A stretch of DNA of 64,000 nucleotides from Parietichytrium sp. I65-24A (Eukaryota > Sar > Bigyra > Thraustochytrida > Thraustochytriidae): NCBI GenBank assembly GCA_012862575.1, contig BLSF01000038.1, forward strand, positions 64,317 to 128,316, in the 5' to 3' direction. Both the position numbers and the translations under genes were made by a program. The notes beneath the pieces are model-generated. The model was not told where the DNA came from. It was given only the letters and a program-made list of their open reading frames with translations, and did not search any database. Shown here piece after piece: positions 32,838 to 41,673 of this stretch. Position 1 is the stretch's first letter. Each line of letters opens with the position of its first letter.

Positions 32838-33732
32838 TTTCTTTGCTCTGCTCATCAAAGCTGCTTGGGCTCAGCACTTCAAAAATCACCTCTAATCCTC
32901 AGAACTGATACCATAGAAGAAAAAAAAAAAAGGAAACCACAGAATCATCTTATCACCCATCGTTGTTGGTGCAACTCATGGTGCTATCGGTACGCGAATG
33001 CGCCGATGAGGATCTAGTGGTTCTGTCTCTCGTCTTCTCTTCTTTGAATATTTATATAATACTCTCGAGAAGTGTAACTCTGTATCGTTTTCGACACCAT
33101 GATCCGCCCGTGCTCCCCCAGCCAAATCCGCCAGCCAAATTCGCCCGCGTTCGCGCTCGCACTTACATCCACGTAAAAACAGCCATTTTCATCCTCCCGT
33201 CCCTCGCCCGAGCTGCTCTTACAAACGGCAACCGTTCCAGAGTTCCACTCGCCTGCTCTCCATCATGACCGACATGATCCCAAACTCGAAAAACCTCGGC
33301 AAACATTACCATAAAAGCACACGTCCACAAACTTTCACCTTTCACTTCCGACGTGCTTGGTTGCGGTGCTTGTCTTGTACTTTTTCGAATGCATCGCGCA
33401 GCGTTTGACCGATAGCGTCCAATGCATCTGTCGCTTATCGCACATCGCACATCGCCATACTTCACACTCTCAATTTCATCGCCCATCATTCCCATCATAA
33501 TCAACAACTCCATCAACTTGGTTACTCTCCAATCCATAGTAGAAAGATTTGAGATCAAGGTCGTTGACTACAAGCAGCATCAAGCAGCGCACAAACTTGA
33601 AATACAGAGAGAGAGACGTCAGAGTCAGAGAGGTCAGAGAGGTCCGAGAGGTCCGCAAGGCGCGACAGGAGATAGAGTATCGAGCGTGGAGCGCAAAGGA
33701 GGGAGCAGGATCGTCGGGTCGGGGGGAAGAAG
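32838..33732. other. Intergenic region between the VWA and FCP1-type genes
   Basis: A spacer of 895 bp holding the VWA 3' flank and the FCP1 promoter. It contains an A-rich tract at ~32919-32932 and GAGAGGTCAGAGAGGTCCGA-type short repeats just upstream of the FCP1 start (~33610-33660). No other gene was seen. Confidence 0.5.
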
Positions 33733-35739
33733 ATGCGGCGCAAGCGTCAAAAGGTGGCGGGCAGCGAGAGCGGCGGGGCCGGCGACTCGGGGGAAAGCCA
33801 CCGCGCCAAGCTTCTGTTCATGGGCGATGACGGCGGTCACGTCCTGGAGTGGCGCGTGAAGGAGCGCGAGCATTTTGATGCGAACGATGTGCTGGCGAGG
33901 TGCGCTGTGAAACTGCCCAGCGCGGACAAGACTGCTGTGTTGGACTTGCTCGCGCCGTACGATGGCACGCTGTTGTCAGTGGAGAAGGCGGTAGGCGAGG
34001 AGATTCCGCCGTCGAAGGAGGACGCAGAGGCGCAGACGCTGGCCAAGATATCTTACTGCTTGCACGATGTGGTTCTGTCGTTTGGACTGTGTGGACAATG
34101 CGGCAGGACCCCGTCGCAAATGCATTCCACAAACAGCTCCCGAAGCGCCAGGCGCACTGAGGAAGCGCCATCCGGCGCTGACGATGGTGGCGACGGCATG
34201 GAAGTTGTGGACCCTACCAAATCCAATTCGGCGACCATCACGCTCAACATCGGAGGAGGCGCCAAAATTATGGTGAGCAGGAATGAGGCAGAAGTGGAGC
34301 GCAAGCGAACCGTCGAGCGGCTCTTTGAAAGTAAAAAACTACTCCTTGTCCTGGATATAGATCACACCATGCTTCATGCGACAGACGACGCTCGTGCACC
34401 AGCCTTTGCAGCCCAAAAGGGGCTCGGAAAGGAGCTGCACACTTTCAAATTACCACTCTCGGATGACTATTGCACCCCGGACAAGCCTCACTTTGTGATG
34501 CTGCGTCCCGGACTTCGGCAGTGGCTTTTGGAGCTGGCGAAAATTTACGAACTGTACATTTACACAGCCGGGACCAGAATCTACGCCGAAGCGGTCGCAA
34601 AGATCTTTGATCCCACCAAGGAACTGTTTGGCACCCGAATTATCTCTCGCACGGACGTTCCGGAGCTCGGCAAGGTAAAGCGCTTGGAGCGTTTTTTTCC
34701 AGTGGACAATAGTATGGTGCTTGCTGTAGATGATCGTTCCGACGTATGGGCGGAGGACGCATCTAATCTCATCACCATCCGCCCGTATCATTTCTTCTAT
34801 GGCATGGCAGACGTCAACAACTCCTCGGGACCGGAGTTTGACCTTCGCGGCGAGCGAGAACTTGAGGAAAAGGACGAGAAACACCGGACTCGCATGGATC
34901 ATGGTCTCAAGCGTACCTTGGAGCTCCTCAAGTGGATTCAGGGAAAATTTTACAAGGACTCTACTTTGACTGCTGAAAAGCAAATTGAGGGGAAGGGCCG
35001 GTAAGTTTCAAACTTGTTTTTTGTTTGTTTGTTTGGCTGGCCCGTTTGATGCACCCGCCTTGACTTTAAGATCTTCATTGGCTTCTTGCTGACTTCATGT
35101 AATCACCGAAAACATCAAAGTGACGTCAAGCCTCTCGTGTTAGAGCTCCGCGCCAGAATTCTTCGTAATCAACCTATTTGTATTGATCCGACGATTGCAA
35201 CACACGACCTACGTATGCTAGTACGCGCCTGCGGAGGCGAGCTAGTAGACAGAATTGACGCGAAACCAGAAACAGTCGTGCTTGCCGCTGAACCGAGTTC
35301 TGACATGTCTCGCTCTGCCATGGAGAAACGGCTCTGGGTCGTTCACCCAGACTGGATCTTCGCTTGCCTCCACAATTGGAACAAGGAACCTTATGAGCAT
35401 TACTGTATCTTTGGGGTCCGCAAGACTGCGTCGTCATCCGCAAGAAGCAAACAGCAGGCAACGAAGCCGTCCACGTCGACTACCGAGCAAGCCGCCCCTC
35501 AAAGCACTCAGGAGCAGGCACCCAAAAAGCCGGTGAGGTATGACCCGTTCGGTTACCCTATCGAGGATGGGGAAGACGACTATGTCGAAGAGGACGAGGT
35601 AGCGCCCGAACCCGCTGTCAAACAAGGAGATGCAGCGAATAGTGGCGACGAGGACGAGGAAGACGAGGAAGAAGACGACGAGGGCGGGGAAGGTGGCGGG
35701 TTTGCGAATTTCATGATGGCTCTGAAAGAAAACAATTGA
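33733..35739 (+). CDS. FCP1: FCP1-type RNA polymerase II CTD phosphatase with BRCT domain
   Basis: Two exons, 33733-35000 and 35121-35739, are joined across a 120-nt GTAAGT...CAAAG intron (phase 2, codon CG|T) and encode 628 residues. The enzyme removes phosphate from the C-terminal domain of the largest Pol II subunit in the nucleus. The N-terminal ~100 residues resemble the lipoyl-like FCP1 start and end in CLHDVVLSFGLCGQCG, an FCP1 hallmark. The FCPH/HAD core has LVLDIDHTMLHAT with D208 and D210 (DxDxT), and later AVDDRSDVW. A BRCT domain lies at ~430-520 (ACGGELVDRID, RLWVVHPDWIFACLHNW). The highly acidic tail ends GGFANFMMALKENN, like the acidic/hydrophobic TFIIF-binding tail of FCP1. 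Start has A at -3. All key residues are present. Confidence 0.92.
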
Positions 35740-35843
35740 AATTGTGTCCGCAATTCGCCTACCTTCTTCAATTTCTTCTGGCCTCTCAGGTTATAGAATT
35801 TTCATGCACAACAATATATGGTAAAAATTTACAAGGGTTTGAT

Positions 35844-35903
35844 TGTGCCGCCGTAACCTTTCACCGAGCGAGATGTGCCGCCGTAACCTTTCACCGAGCG
35901 AGA
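35844..35903. repeat. Perfect 2 x 30-bp tandem duplication
   Basis: The 30-bp unit beginning TGTGCCGCCGTAACCTTTCA occurs twice head-to-tail without a mismatch (35844-35873 and 35874-35903), in the short gap between two convergent genes. Confidence 0.95.
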
Positions 35904-35953
35904 AACGAACGGCTGCAATATTCGCTTCGATCGCCCTAGGTGGTATTCATGGC

Positions 35954-37169
35954 TCACGTAGGTTCGCGGGCCGTCCATTGCACTCCAGATAATATTCTCC
36001 CTGTCCCCTGTGATTTGAGTGATAGCCCAGTTCCTCGTGAACAAAGCACTGCGTCAGGCGCAGGCTGGAGCGAGCCCACGCTTTCCTCAATAGATTGTGA
36101 GGTGTGATTCTTCCGATAGATTCCCGAGGTGGTGGCGAGTTCCTTTAACTTTCGTTTAGAGAGAAAGTGAAGAACGCGGTATCGCTCCGATTCGAGATAC
36201 CACAATAATAGATAAATGGGCGCCACCGACATTGTATTAAAGATCTCAAGAAACACAAATAGCTTCCAGCAATTGTCGTGCAGGCTATGCGTTAGAGCAA
36301 ACACACAGAGCACGCTCATAGAAACGATCGTCAACGACCCCCAAATGCTCAGATAAAGCAAAAGCTTTTTCGTCTTCCGAGCTCCAATCTGCTTTTCTTT
36401 TGTTGGGCCAGCCTCGAGGTACATTGAGAATACTCTGCCATGTATTCTTGATAAAATAGTCATCGTTGCAATCGCCACGATGGTGAACACAAGAGCCTGC
36501 TTGAAGGCCCAAAGTGCCAGATCTAGTCCATACAAGATGATTCCGGTCACCGTTGAGGCAACATACAGCTTCAAAGTCATCTTCAAGATTTTTCTTTGTA
36601 GTCGCTGTTTTCGATTCGATATTAGCTCAACCATATCTAGCCACATCACGCTTGTAAAGTACACCACAAGAAGAACGGAGCACACTTGAAAACTGTTTTG
36701 GAGTTGAATGCGGAGGCTCTGAACTTCATAGTTGAGAAATATTAAATCCTCTGGATTCACCATACAGCCATCGATCCCCATTTCTTTTTGAATGTGCCAA
36801 GAGCCGTATATCGCCACTCCTGCCACCAAAACAAAACCTGACCCCAAGATATGATGGCGAGTGCATAATTGGAAATCGCCTGGACTGTTAGAAATCATGA
36901 CGTCGCATATCAAAGCGAAATCACAACTTACATAAGAGCGCAACGTGGAGAGACACGAGAGCTTCCGAGCGCCGCCTTATCATGATGTTGCTGCAGTACA
37001 AGTTGAACAACTTTTCTCGGCGCAGATATTTCATTAGCATTACAAGACGGAAGGTCGTGGGGATCCCAAACACGATCAGCGAGAGGATTTGGATCCCCAT
37101 GTCCGCCTTGAGCTGGAGCAGGACGAGCTCGCATTCTGCCTCGACATCCGTGCTGTGATTCATCAACAT
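35954..37169 (-). CDS. Seven-helix-type integral membrane protein, receptor-like, family unresolved
   Basis: Two exons on the minus strand, 37169-36932 and 36879-35954, flank a 52-nt intron (GTAAGT donor, TTCTAAC branch-like word, CCAG acceptor, phase 1). The product has 387 residues. Only this splice keeps the hydrophobic frame across the junction (HVALLCDFQLC). Seven or so hydrophobic segments are visible, among them IQILSLIVFGIPTTFRLVML, LGSGFVLVAGVAIYGSW, VCSVLLVVYFTSVMWL, YVASTVTGIILYGL, ALVFTIVAIATMTIL, YLSIWGSLTIVSMSVLCVFA and LFVFLEIFNTMSVAPIYLLL. A basic, Ser-rich tail of ~70 residues is predicted to be cytosolic. This is the layout of a 7TM receptor or a TOM1/THH1-like protein, but no diagnostic motif was found. 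The start has C at -3, so an upstream exon is possible. Confidence 0.65.
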
Positions 37170-37869
37170 TTGCTTCCACGCAGTGCGCGCAGAGCGACGG
37201 GTGTGATGTCGTCAGAGAGTTTGGCGATTGCTTGCTGATTTGCTCTGGTTTTTGCTCATCTATAAAAAATTGCTACGGCGTGGACAACATCAAGTTTGCT
37301 CTTCTCACAGTAAAAGTCCCATCTTCGCAGGGAGTAGTAGAGATCAGGACTCGGATACCTAAATGAGAGCGGCAATGTCTGGGCAAGACCCTAGACTCAC
37401 CAATTACAAGTACCAATGAGATGCTGTGGTCAAAACGAGTCCGTTGGTTCGTACCAATGCCCCCTGCTTGATAACACTTCACACGTAATTTGCCGTCGGG
37501 AAGCTACCGGTACCTGCAGAATAGTACCTAGAATCTCCCCTACTAAACAGGAAAGGCCTGATTGCTTGACCACAAACGCGTCGTCCACAATTACACCAAT
37601 AAAAGTAGCTAGCAGAGTTGTCTCAGACCCCAGCTATTTGCTACGAAATTCGCGCTCGATGTTCAGCATTTTCTTGTTCTATGCGCAACTGACATTGACA
37701 ATGAATAACATGAATTGCACGAAATCAGTGCATAAATTTCATCACACCATCGTCGCCGTGAGGATAACAAAACACTTCGCACGTCCAATACAACTGCTCT
37801 CGACTCACAACATTGAACTCTTGATTGGCTGTGAAGACTTCAATTTGGGCTCAGATTGGCTAGTTTCAT

Positions 37870-37931
37870 GGTCACGGTCACCGTTCATAGTAAGATGACG
37901 GTCATCTTACTATGAACGGACACCTCGCGCC
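37870..37931. repeat. Perfect inverted repeat (2 x 19 bp, 1-nt centre) within a short element also found at 47.9 kb
   Basis: CCGTTCATAGTAAGATGAC (37881-37899) is followed after one base by its exact reverse complement (37901-37919). The flanks GGTCACGGTCACCG (37870-37883) and, on the other side, ACACCTCGCGCC match the ends of a related segment at 47921-47965 in the opposite orientation. It could be a tiny inverted-repeat element or a cruciform-forming site. Confidence 0.85.
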
Positions 37932-38904
37932 AAACTGTTAGCACACCTTCAAAAGTCCCTTACATAGCTCTGTCGCTCCCACTGGTAAGGAGCAAGGAGC
38001 TACTAGCTGACGTGAAAGGCGAAAGCAACCGAGCGCGTTTTGTTGCTACGTTCATTTTCGGCGAAAACAGTGCAAGTCAACGGCGGCCTGCAATGGCCAT
38101 CTGCGTTTTTGGATGTTTGAAAGGGTACGTAAGCACCTCTGCCTGACCTTTGAAGCTTGATCCTCGGTGTCCGCTCAGCATCATCGAACTGCGGCGAGCA
38201 AGCTATGTCGCTTCGCAACAATTTGATCGATTTTATTTGATTGCTCTATGTCGAAGACGTGTCGACACGATTGTCGAGTTATTCACCGTCGACTTGGTCA
38301 AGAGTACGGTTGGTCTGAACACAAAGTTTGAAGAAATGAGGTCAATTCCCAATGCCCTAGTTCGATTGGGGAGTGGGGAGCACATGGGCATCGACGAAGC
38401 TGACTTGGCCGACACCACTCTTGAATGTTAAGTGCCGTTGCTCGAAGAGTCTTCAAGTTGAAGTTCCAAGTCGGAGTAGCATAGCGAGGCGCATACTTTT
38501 TACTTTTCATTCACTTTTCTTTCTTTCTTTCCTCCTACGGTATCGTGCTCGGAAAATGTGGATGCTTTCGACGCGTGAGTTCCTCAACAGCTACCCGCTT
38601 CCAACAAAATAGTCGAGTCAAATGCGTATATAAGATGGAGCCAGCTGGCACCCAACGGCGTGAAATCTATATAGTTTGCTCCACGGTTTGCTCATGTTTG
38701 CTCTCTTTTCCATCTATTTTTCTATTTATCTTTCTTTCTTTCTCTTGTGGTAGATTTAGCTTCTCGCGGCGATTCTCTTTTTTTTATTTACTTGCGCGAC
38801 GATAGCAGCTCGAGACAAGCAAGCGAGCATGCGCAGGGGTGGGAGCAGCTGTTGAAGCTCCTTCGCTGGCGCAGACAACCGACAGCACCGCCGGAGAAGG
38901 AAGC

Positions 38905-38995
38905 GTGTGCTGTGTGCTGTGTGCTGTGTGCTGTGTGCTGTGTGCTGTGTGCTGTGTGCTGTGTGCTGTGTGCTGTGTGCTGTGTGCTGGGTGCT
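38905..38995. repeat. 7-bp minisatellite (GTGTGCT)13
   Basis: Twelve perfect and one imperfect copies of GTGTGCT. Because 7 is not a multiple of 3 and no phase makes a stop, the array is open in all six frames and yields spurious Cys/Val-rich or His/Gln/Thr-rich peptides. Confidence 0.95.
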
Positions 38996-39063
38996 GTGGT
39001 TTGTTGTTGCGGAGATTTGGCGCTTGGCGCGCGAGAAGACCAAGACCAAGACCAAGTGCAAAT

Positions 39064-39858
39064 ATGTCGGGGGAAGACGGCGCGGACTTGGACGTGGTGC
39101 TCTGCAAGAAGCTGTTTGGCGTTCTGGAAAAGTCCTCGCAGTTCGAAGAGTCGAGGATGGTGTGGACCAGGTTTGTCAAGTCAGAGGGCGGGGAGGGCGA
39201 CCCAGCGCTGATGATTGTGCGGTGTGAGAAGGTGCTCGGCCTTCGCGCTCAGCTGTGTCTGATTCCGCTGCAACGGACGCGGAGAGAGGGGGGCAGCGAA
39301 ATGTGGACCTGTTCTCTGAGGGCCGAGGCGTTGGCTCAACACTTCAAGGACCTCGGCGTGGTGATAGACTCGCAGGAAGTGGCGGAGGACATGACCACCA
39401 TTTTTGCCAACACGTTGCGCACGAAAGACACAGCCACCTACACGAAGGGCCCGAGCGAGCTGACGTTAAGCATGCAGCACCTTTTGGATTCCGGCACCAA
39501 AGTTAGCGGGGAGCTGACATTTACGCTGACCAGCGACAGCGTGGACGACACGTTTGTGAATATATTTTTGGACATGTCGTTCGCCCTCATGGACACCAAA
39601 ATGCGATCTGCAAAACACCGCGAATACATGCTCTCGAAGGAGAGCGAGCGCGGGCGAGGATGGATCCAGACCTTGGAGCAGGAGGACACTCCGCTCGTTC
39701 GAGCAGCGGCCCTTTCTAAGCGAAAGCTGGAGAGTGAGGCCGCCACCATGTCGCCGTCGTCGTCCACTCCAGGGAACAGCCCGGCCAAGCCGGTCAAGCG
39801 CAAGCACGCCCAATCAAAGCGCGGACCACGAAAGGTCCCGAAATTCGTTTCTGAATAA
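39064..39858 (+). CDS. Small protein with basic C-terminal tail; weak XRCC4/XLF/PAXX-like layout
   Basis: A 264-residue intronless product runs from ATG 39064 (A at -3). The frame is open back to 38839, but that extension is made of the 7-bp minisatellite. The first ~180 residues alternate beta-like stretches (ALMIVRCEKVLGLRAQLCLI, LTLSMQHLL, SGELTFTLTS) and end in a helix (ALMDTKMRSAKHREYMLSKE). A Ser/Pro-rich and Lys/Arg-rich tail then ends KRGPRKVPKFVSE. A globular head, helix and basic tail with a terminal aromatic is the plan of XRCC4-superfamily end-joining factors, but this is a layout resemblance only. No family is established. Probably nuclear, from the KPVKRKHAQSKR cluster. Confidence 0.75.
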   Translation: MSGEDGADLDVVLCKKLFGVLEKSSQFEESRMVWTRFVKSEGGEGDPALMIVRCEKVLGLRAQLCLIPLQRTRREGGSEMWTCSLRAEALAQHFKDLGVVIDSQEVAEDMTTIFANTLRTKDTATYTKGPSELTLSMQHLLDSGTKVSGELTFTLTSDSVDDTFVNIFLDMSFALMDTKMRSAKHREYMLSKESERGRGWIQTLEQEDTPLVRAAALSKRKLESEAATMSPSSSTPGNSPAKPVKRKHAQSKRGPRKVPKFVSE

Positions 39859-40345
39859 TACTAAAACTCTAATATTTCAAGATTTGTCTTTGTCGCGACA
39901 CACAAACGATGGGTGACAAGAGGTGCCTTTTTTTTTTTCGTCGCCAAACATCACCCCGTGCTCGTGCGAGCATTTTAATGGACAACGACGCCAGAGTGAC
40001 CTCATCGACACAACGAGCTCAATCTAAGCGCCAGCATTGCTCGTACGAGTTGCACACATTCGAGCAACTACAGAGAGCACCGTCAAGGAGATAGTCTCTA
40101 CGAGAGACGCCCAGCCTACTCGCAAAGCCCAGAGTGCCGGTACTTGCGCCTCAAACTCTTGCTTGGACTGTCAATTGAAAAAAAACAGCCTCACTTTCTA
40201 ATGCCGCTCGTTCCTTGCTCGCCCGAATGCCGAACGAAGACGCCGCAGCCCTCCAAAAAGAGAAACAGCAAACAGCAAACGCAGCGTGCGATCACCATAT
40301 CTAGACCAACACCAAAACAACAACAAAGAACTGAAAGCAGCCAAT
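39859..40345. other. Convergent intergenic gap; no gene seen
   Basis: This gap of 487 bp between two converging genes should contain both 3' ends. No ORF or repeat of note. Confidence 0.5.
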
Positions 40346-41023
40346 CTACGCGGCGGCTTCGGTCCTCGCGCGCTTCCTTGGCGCGCCCACGTCGTCCTCG
40401 GCATGTGCGTCATCCTTTCCTCTGTCGCGCTCCGCCAGCAACGCGGCCAGCTCCTGCACGCTGCTCGCCGCGTCTCGCCACTTCTTCCGCGCCCTCTCCA
40501 TCGCGCTCGCCGCTCTCTCGTGCGCGGCCTTGCGCTCCCTGTTCACCGCCTCGCCCTGCGCCTTGGCCTTGGCCACCTGCTCGCGCGCCCGATCCCGCGC
40601 TCCTTCCAGCACCTGCGCCTGCCGCTTCCACACCGCCGCGCCGAGCTGCGCCTGCAGTCCCACGTTGGCCCAGCGTCCCAGGGCGCACTCGCGTGCGGCC
40701 GCCGCGTACGCGACGGTGTCCGCGGAGGTGGAGGCGGAGGCGGCGAAAGTGTCCGCGCGGGGGGCGCGGCCGCCGGAGGCAATTTCGCGCAGGACGCGCT
40801 GGGTCTCGGCGACGAGGAAAGGGTCCGCGGACACCGTGGGGTGCGCGCGGAAGGCGCCGCTGGCGTCCCGCTGCGCAAGGAGCTCGCGCTCGCGAGCGGT
40901 GCGCGCCTGAGGACGTGCGCGCGCGAGATGACGCGCGAGGACAGCGGGATCGCGAGAGGGAGACGGCTCCGCGTACGCCAAGTAGCCCCCGCGGAGGGTA
41001 CGCAGGGCTTCCTCCGAGGACAT
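40346..41023 (-). CDS. BCAS2: BCAS2/SPF27-like spliceosome (Prp19 complex) subunit
   Basis: This intronless 225-residue product starts at ATG 41023. The C-terminal half is a long helical segment. NVGLQAQLGAAVWKRQAQVL lines up with the human BCAS2 segment around NLELMSQHGCNAWK, followed by NRERKAAHE (human NWQRKN) and KKWRDAASSVQELAAL (human SNWVSLVSKNYEIE). The spacing is preserved, so SPF27, a core subunit of the Prp19/NineTeen complex that helps activate the spliceosome, is the best call. The N-terminal half is Ala/Arg-rich and divergent, lacking the usual LPYID-type start. A KRAR nuclear signal sits near the C-terminus. The gene is very GC-rich compared with its flanks, which produces long antisense frames. 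Alternative: an unrelated coiled-coil protein. Confidence 0.65.
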   Translation of the reverse strand: MSSEEALRTLRGGYLAYAEPSPSRDPAVLARHLARARPQARTARERELLAQRDASGAFRAHPTVSADPFLVAETQRVLREIASGGRAPRADTFAASASTSADTVAYAAAARECALGRWANVGLQAQLGAAVWKRQAQVLEGARDRAREQVAKAKAQGEAVNRERKAAHERAASAMERARKKWRDAASSVQELAALLAERDRGKDDAHAEDDVGAPRKRARTEAAA

Positions 41024-41673
41024 GGTGCGACGGCGCGGACGGACGGCTTACGGGTTGGGTTAGGAGTGGTTAGGCTAGCGGGGACTGTCCGCGACCGGGA
41101 GGAGGGTGAGGGAGTGAGTGAACAGGGAGGGAAATCTCCGGTTCTGTTTCGGTGCCAGTGGGTGGAGCCTCTGAATGAATAATGTTCTTGGGTTCTTGGG
41201 TTCCTGGGTTTCTCAGGTTCTTGGGTTCTCGGGTTCTCAGGTTCTCAGGTTCTTGGGTTCTTGGGTTCTCGCGTCCCAGTACTAGTGCTTGAATGCTAAC
41301 CAACCAACTATCCTAAAGAATACGAGTCGAATATCATACTACTGTGCTACTTGGTTGCTAACAGAGATTGTATTCCTATTTGTAGTGGTACTCAGTACCG
41401 TTAACATAGCGAGTAGAGAGAGAGTAGGCCAGCGGGAGGGAAAAAATATGAGAGTGAGAAGGAAGGTGGGGGTACTCGAGTACCCACGTTATCGTGTACC
41501 ACCTAGTAACAGAGCTGGCAGAGAAAGAAGCGGTGAGCAGGAGCAGCTCCGTCTTGCCAGACTTGGATCGGGTGGGAAGGATTTGTTTGTAAAGTGGGAA
41601 AGTTTGGACTTTGGGTTGGAGAGCAGGCACGAAAGAGAGCAAAAGTAGAGAAGGCGGAAGGACGGCAACAGAA
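41024..41673. other. Divergent promoter region with an 8-bp minisatellite
   Basis: A 650-bp gap between divergent genes (BCAS2-like minus, large plus-strand gene) that must serve both. It contains TTAGG-type words near 41050-41075 and a TTCTTGGG minisatellite at 41185-41273. Confidence 0.6.
41185..41273. repeat. 8-bp minisatellite (TTCTYRGG)11
   Basis: About eleven copies of TTCTTGGG/TTCTCAGG/TTCTCGGG head-to-tail in the divergent promoter region. Confidence 0.9.

Larger units (their letters stand above)
37170..39063. other. Intergenic region with a perfect palindrome and a 7-bp minisatellite
   Basis: About 1.9 kb between divergent genes. A 160-codon frame at 37416-37898 lacks protein-like composition. 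Notable DNA features are the 39-bp inverted repeat at 37881-37919 and the GTGTGCT minisatellite at 38905-38995, which lies about 70 bp upstream of the next start codon. Confidence 0.6.

Noticed and set aside
37416-37898. 160-codon plus-strand frame
   Set aside because: Random composition, no domain, and it ends within the palindromic element.
38839-39063. N-terminal extension with Cys-Cys-Val-Leu-Cys repeats
   Set aside because: It is the translation of the 7-bp minisatellite; the protein-like sequence starts at the ATG at 39064.
40144-41182. Long Arg/Pro/Ala-rich plus-strand frames (309 and 298 codons)
   Set aside because: Antisense of the GC-rich BCAS2-like gene; composition is low-complexity and no family is recognised.
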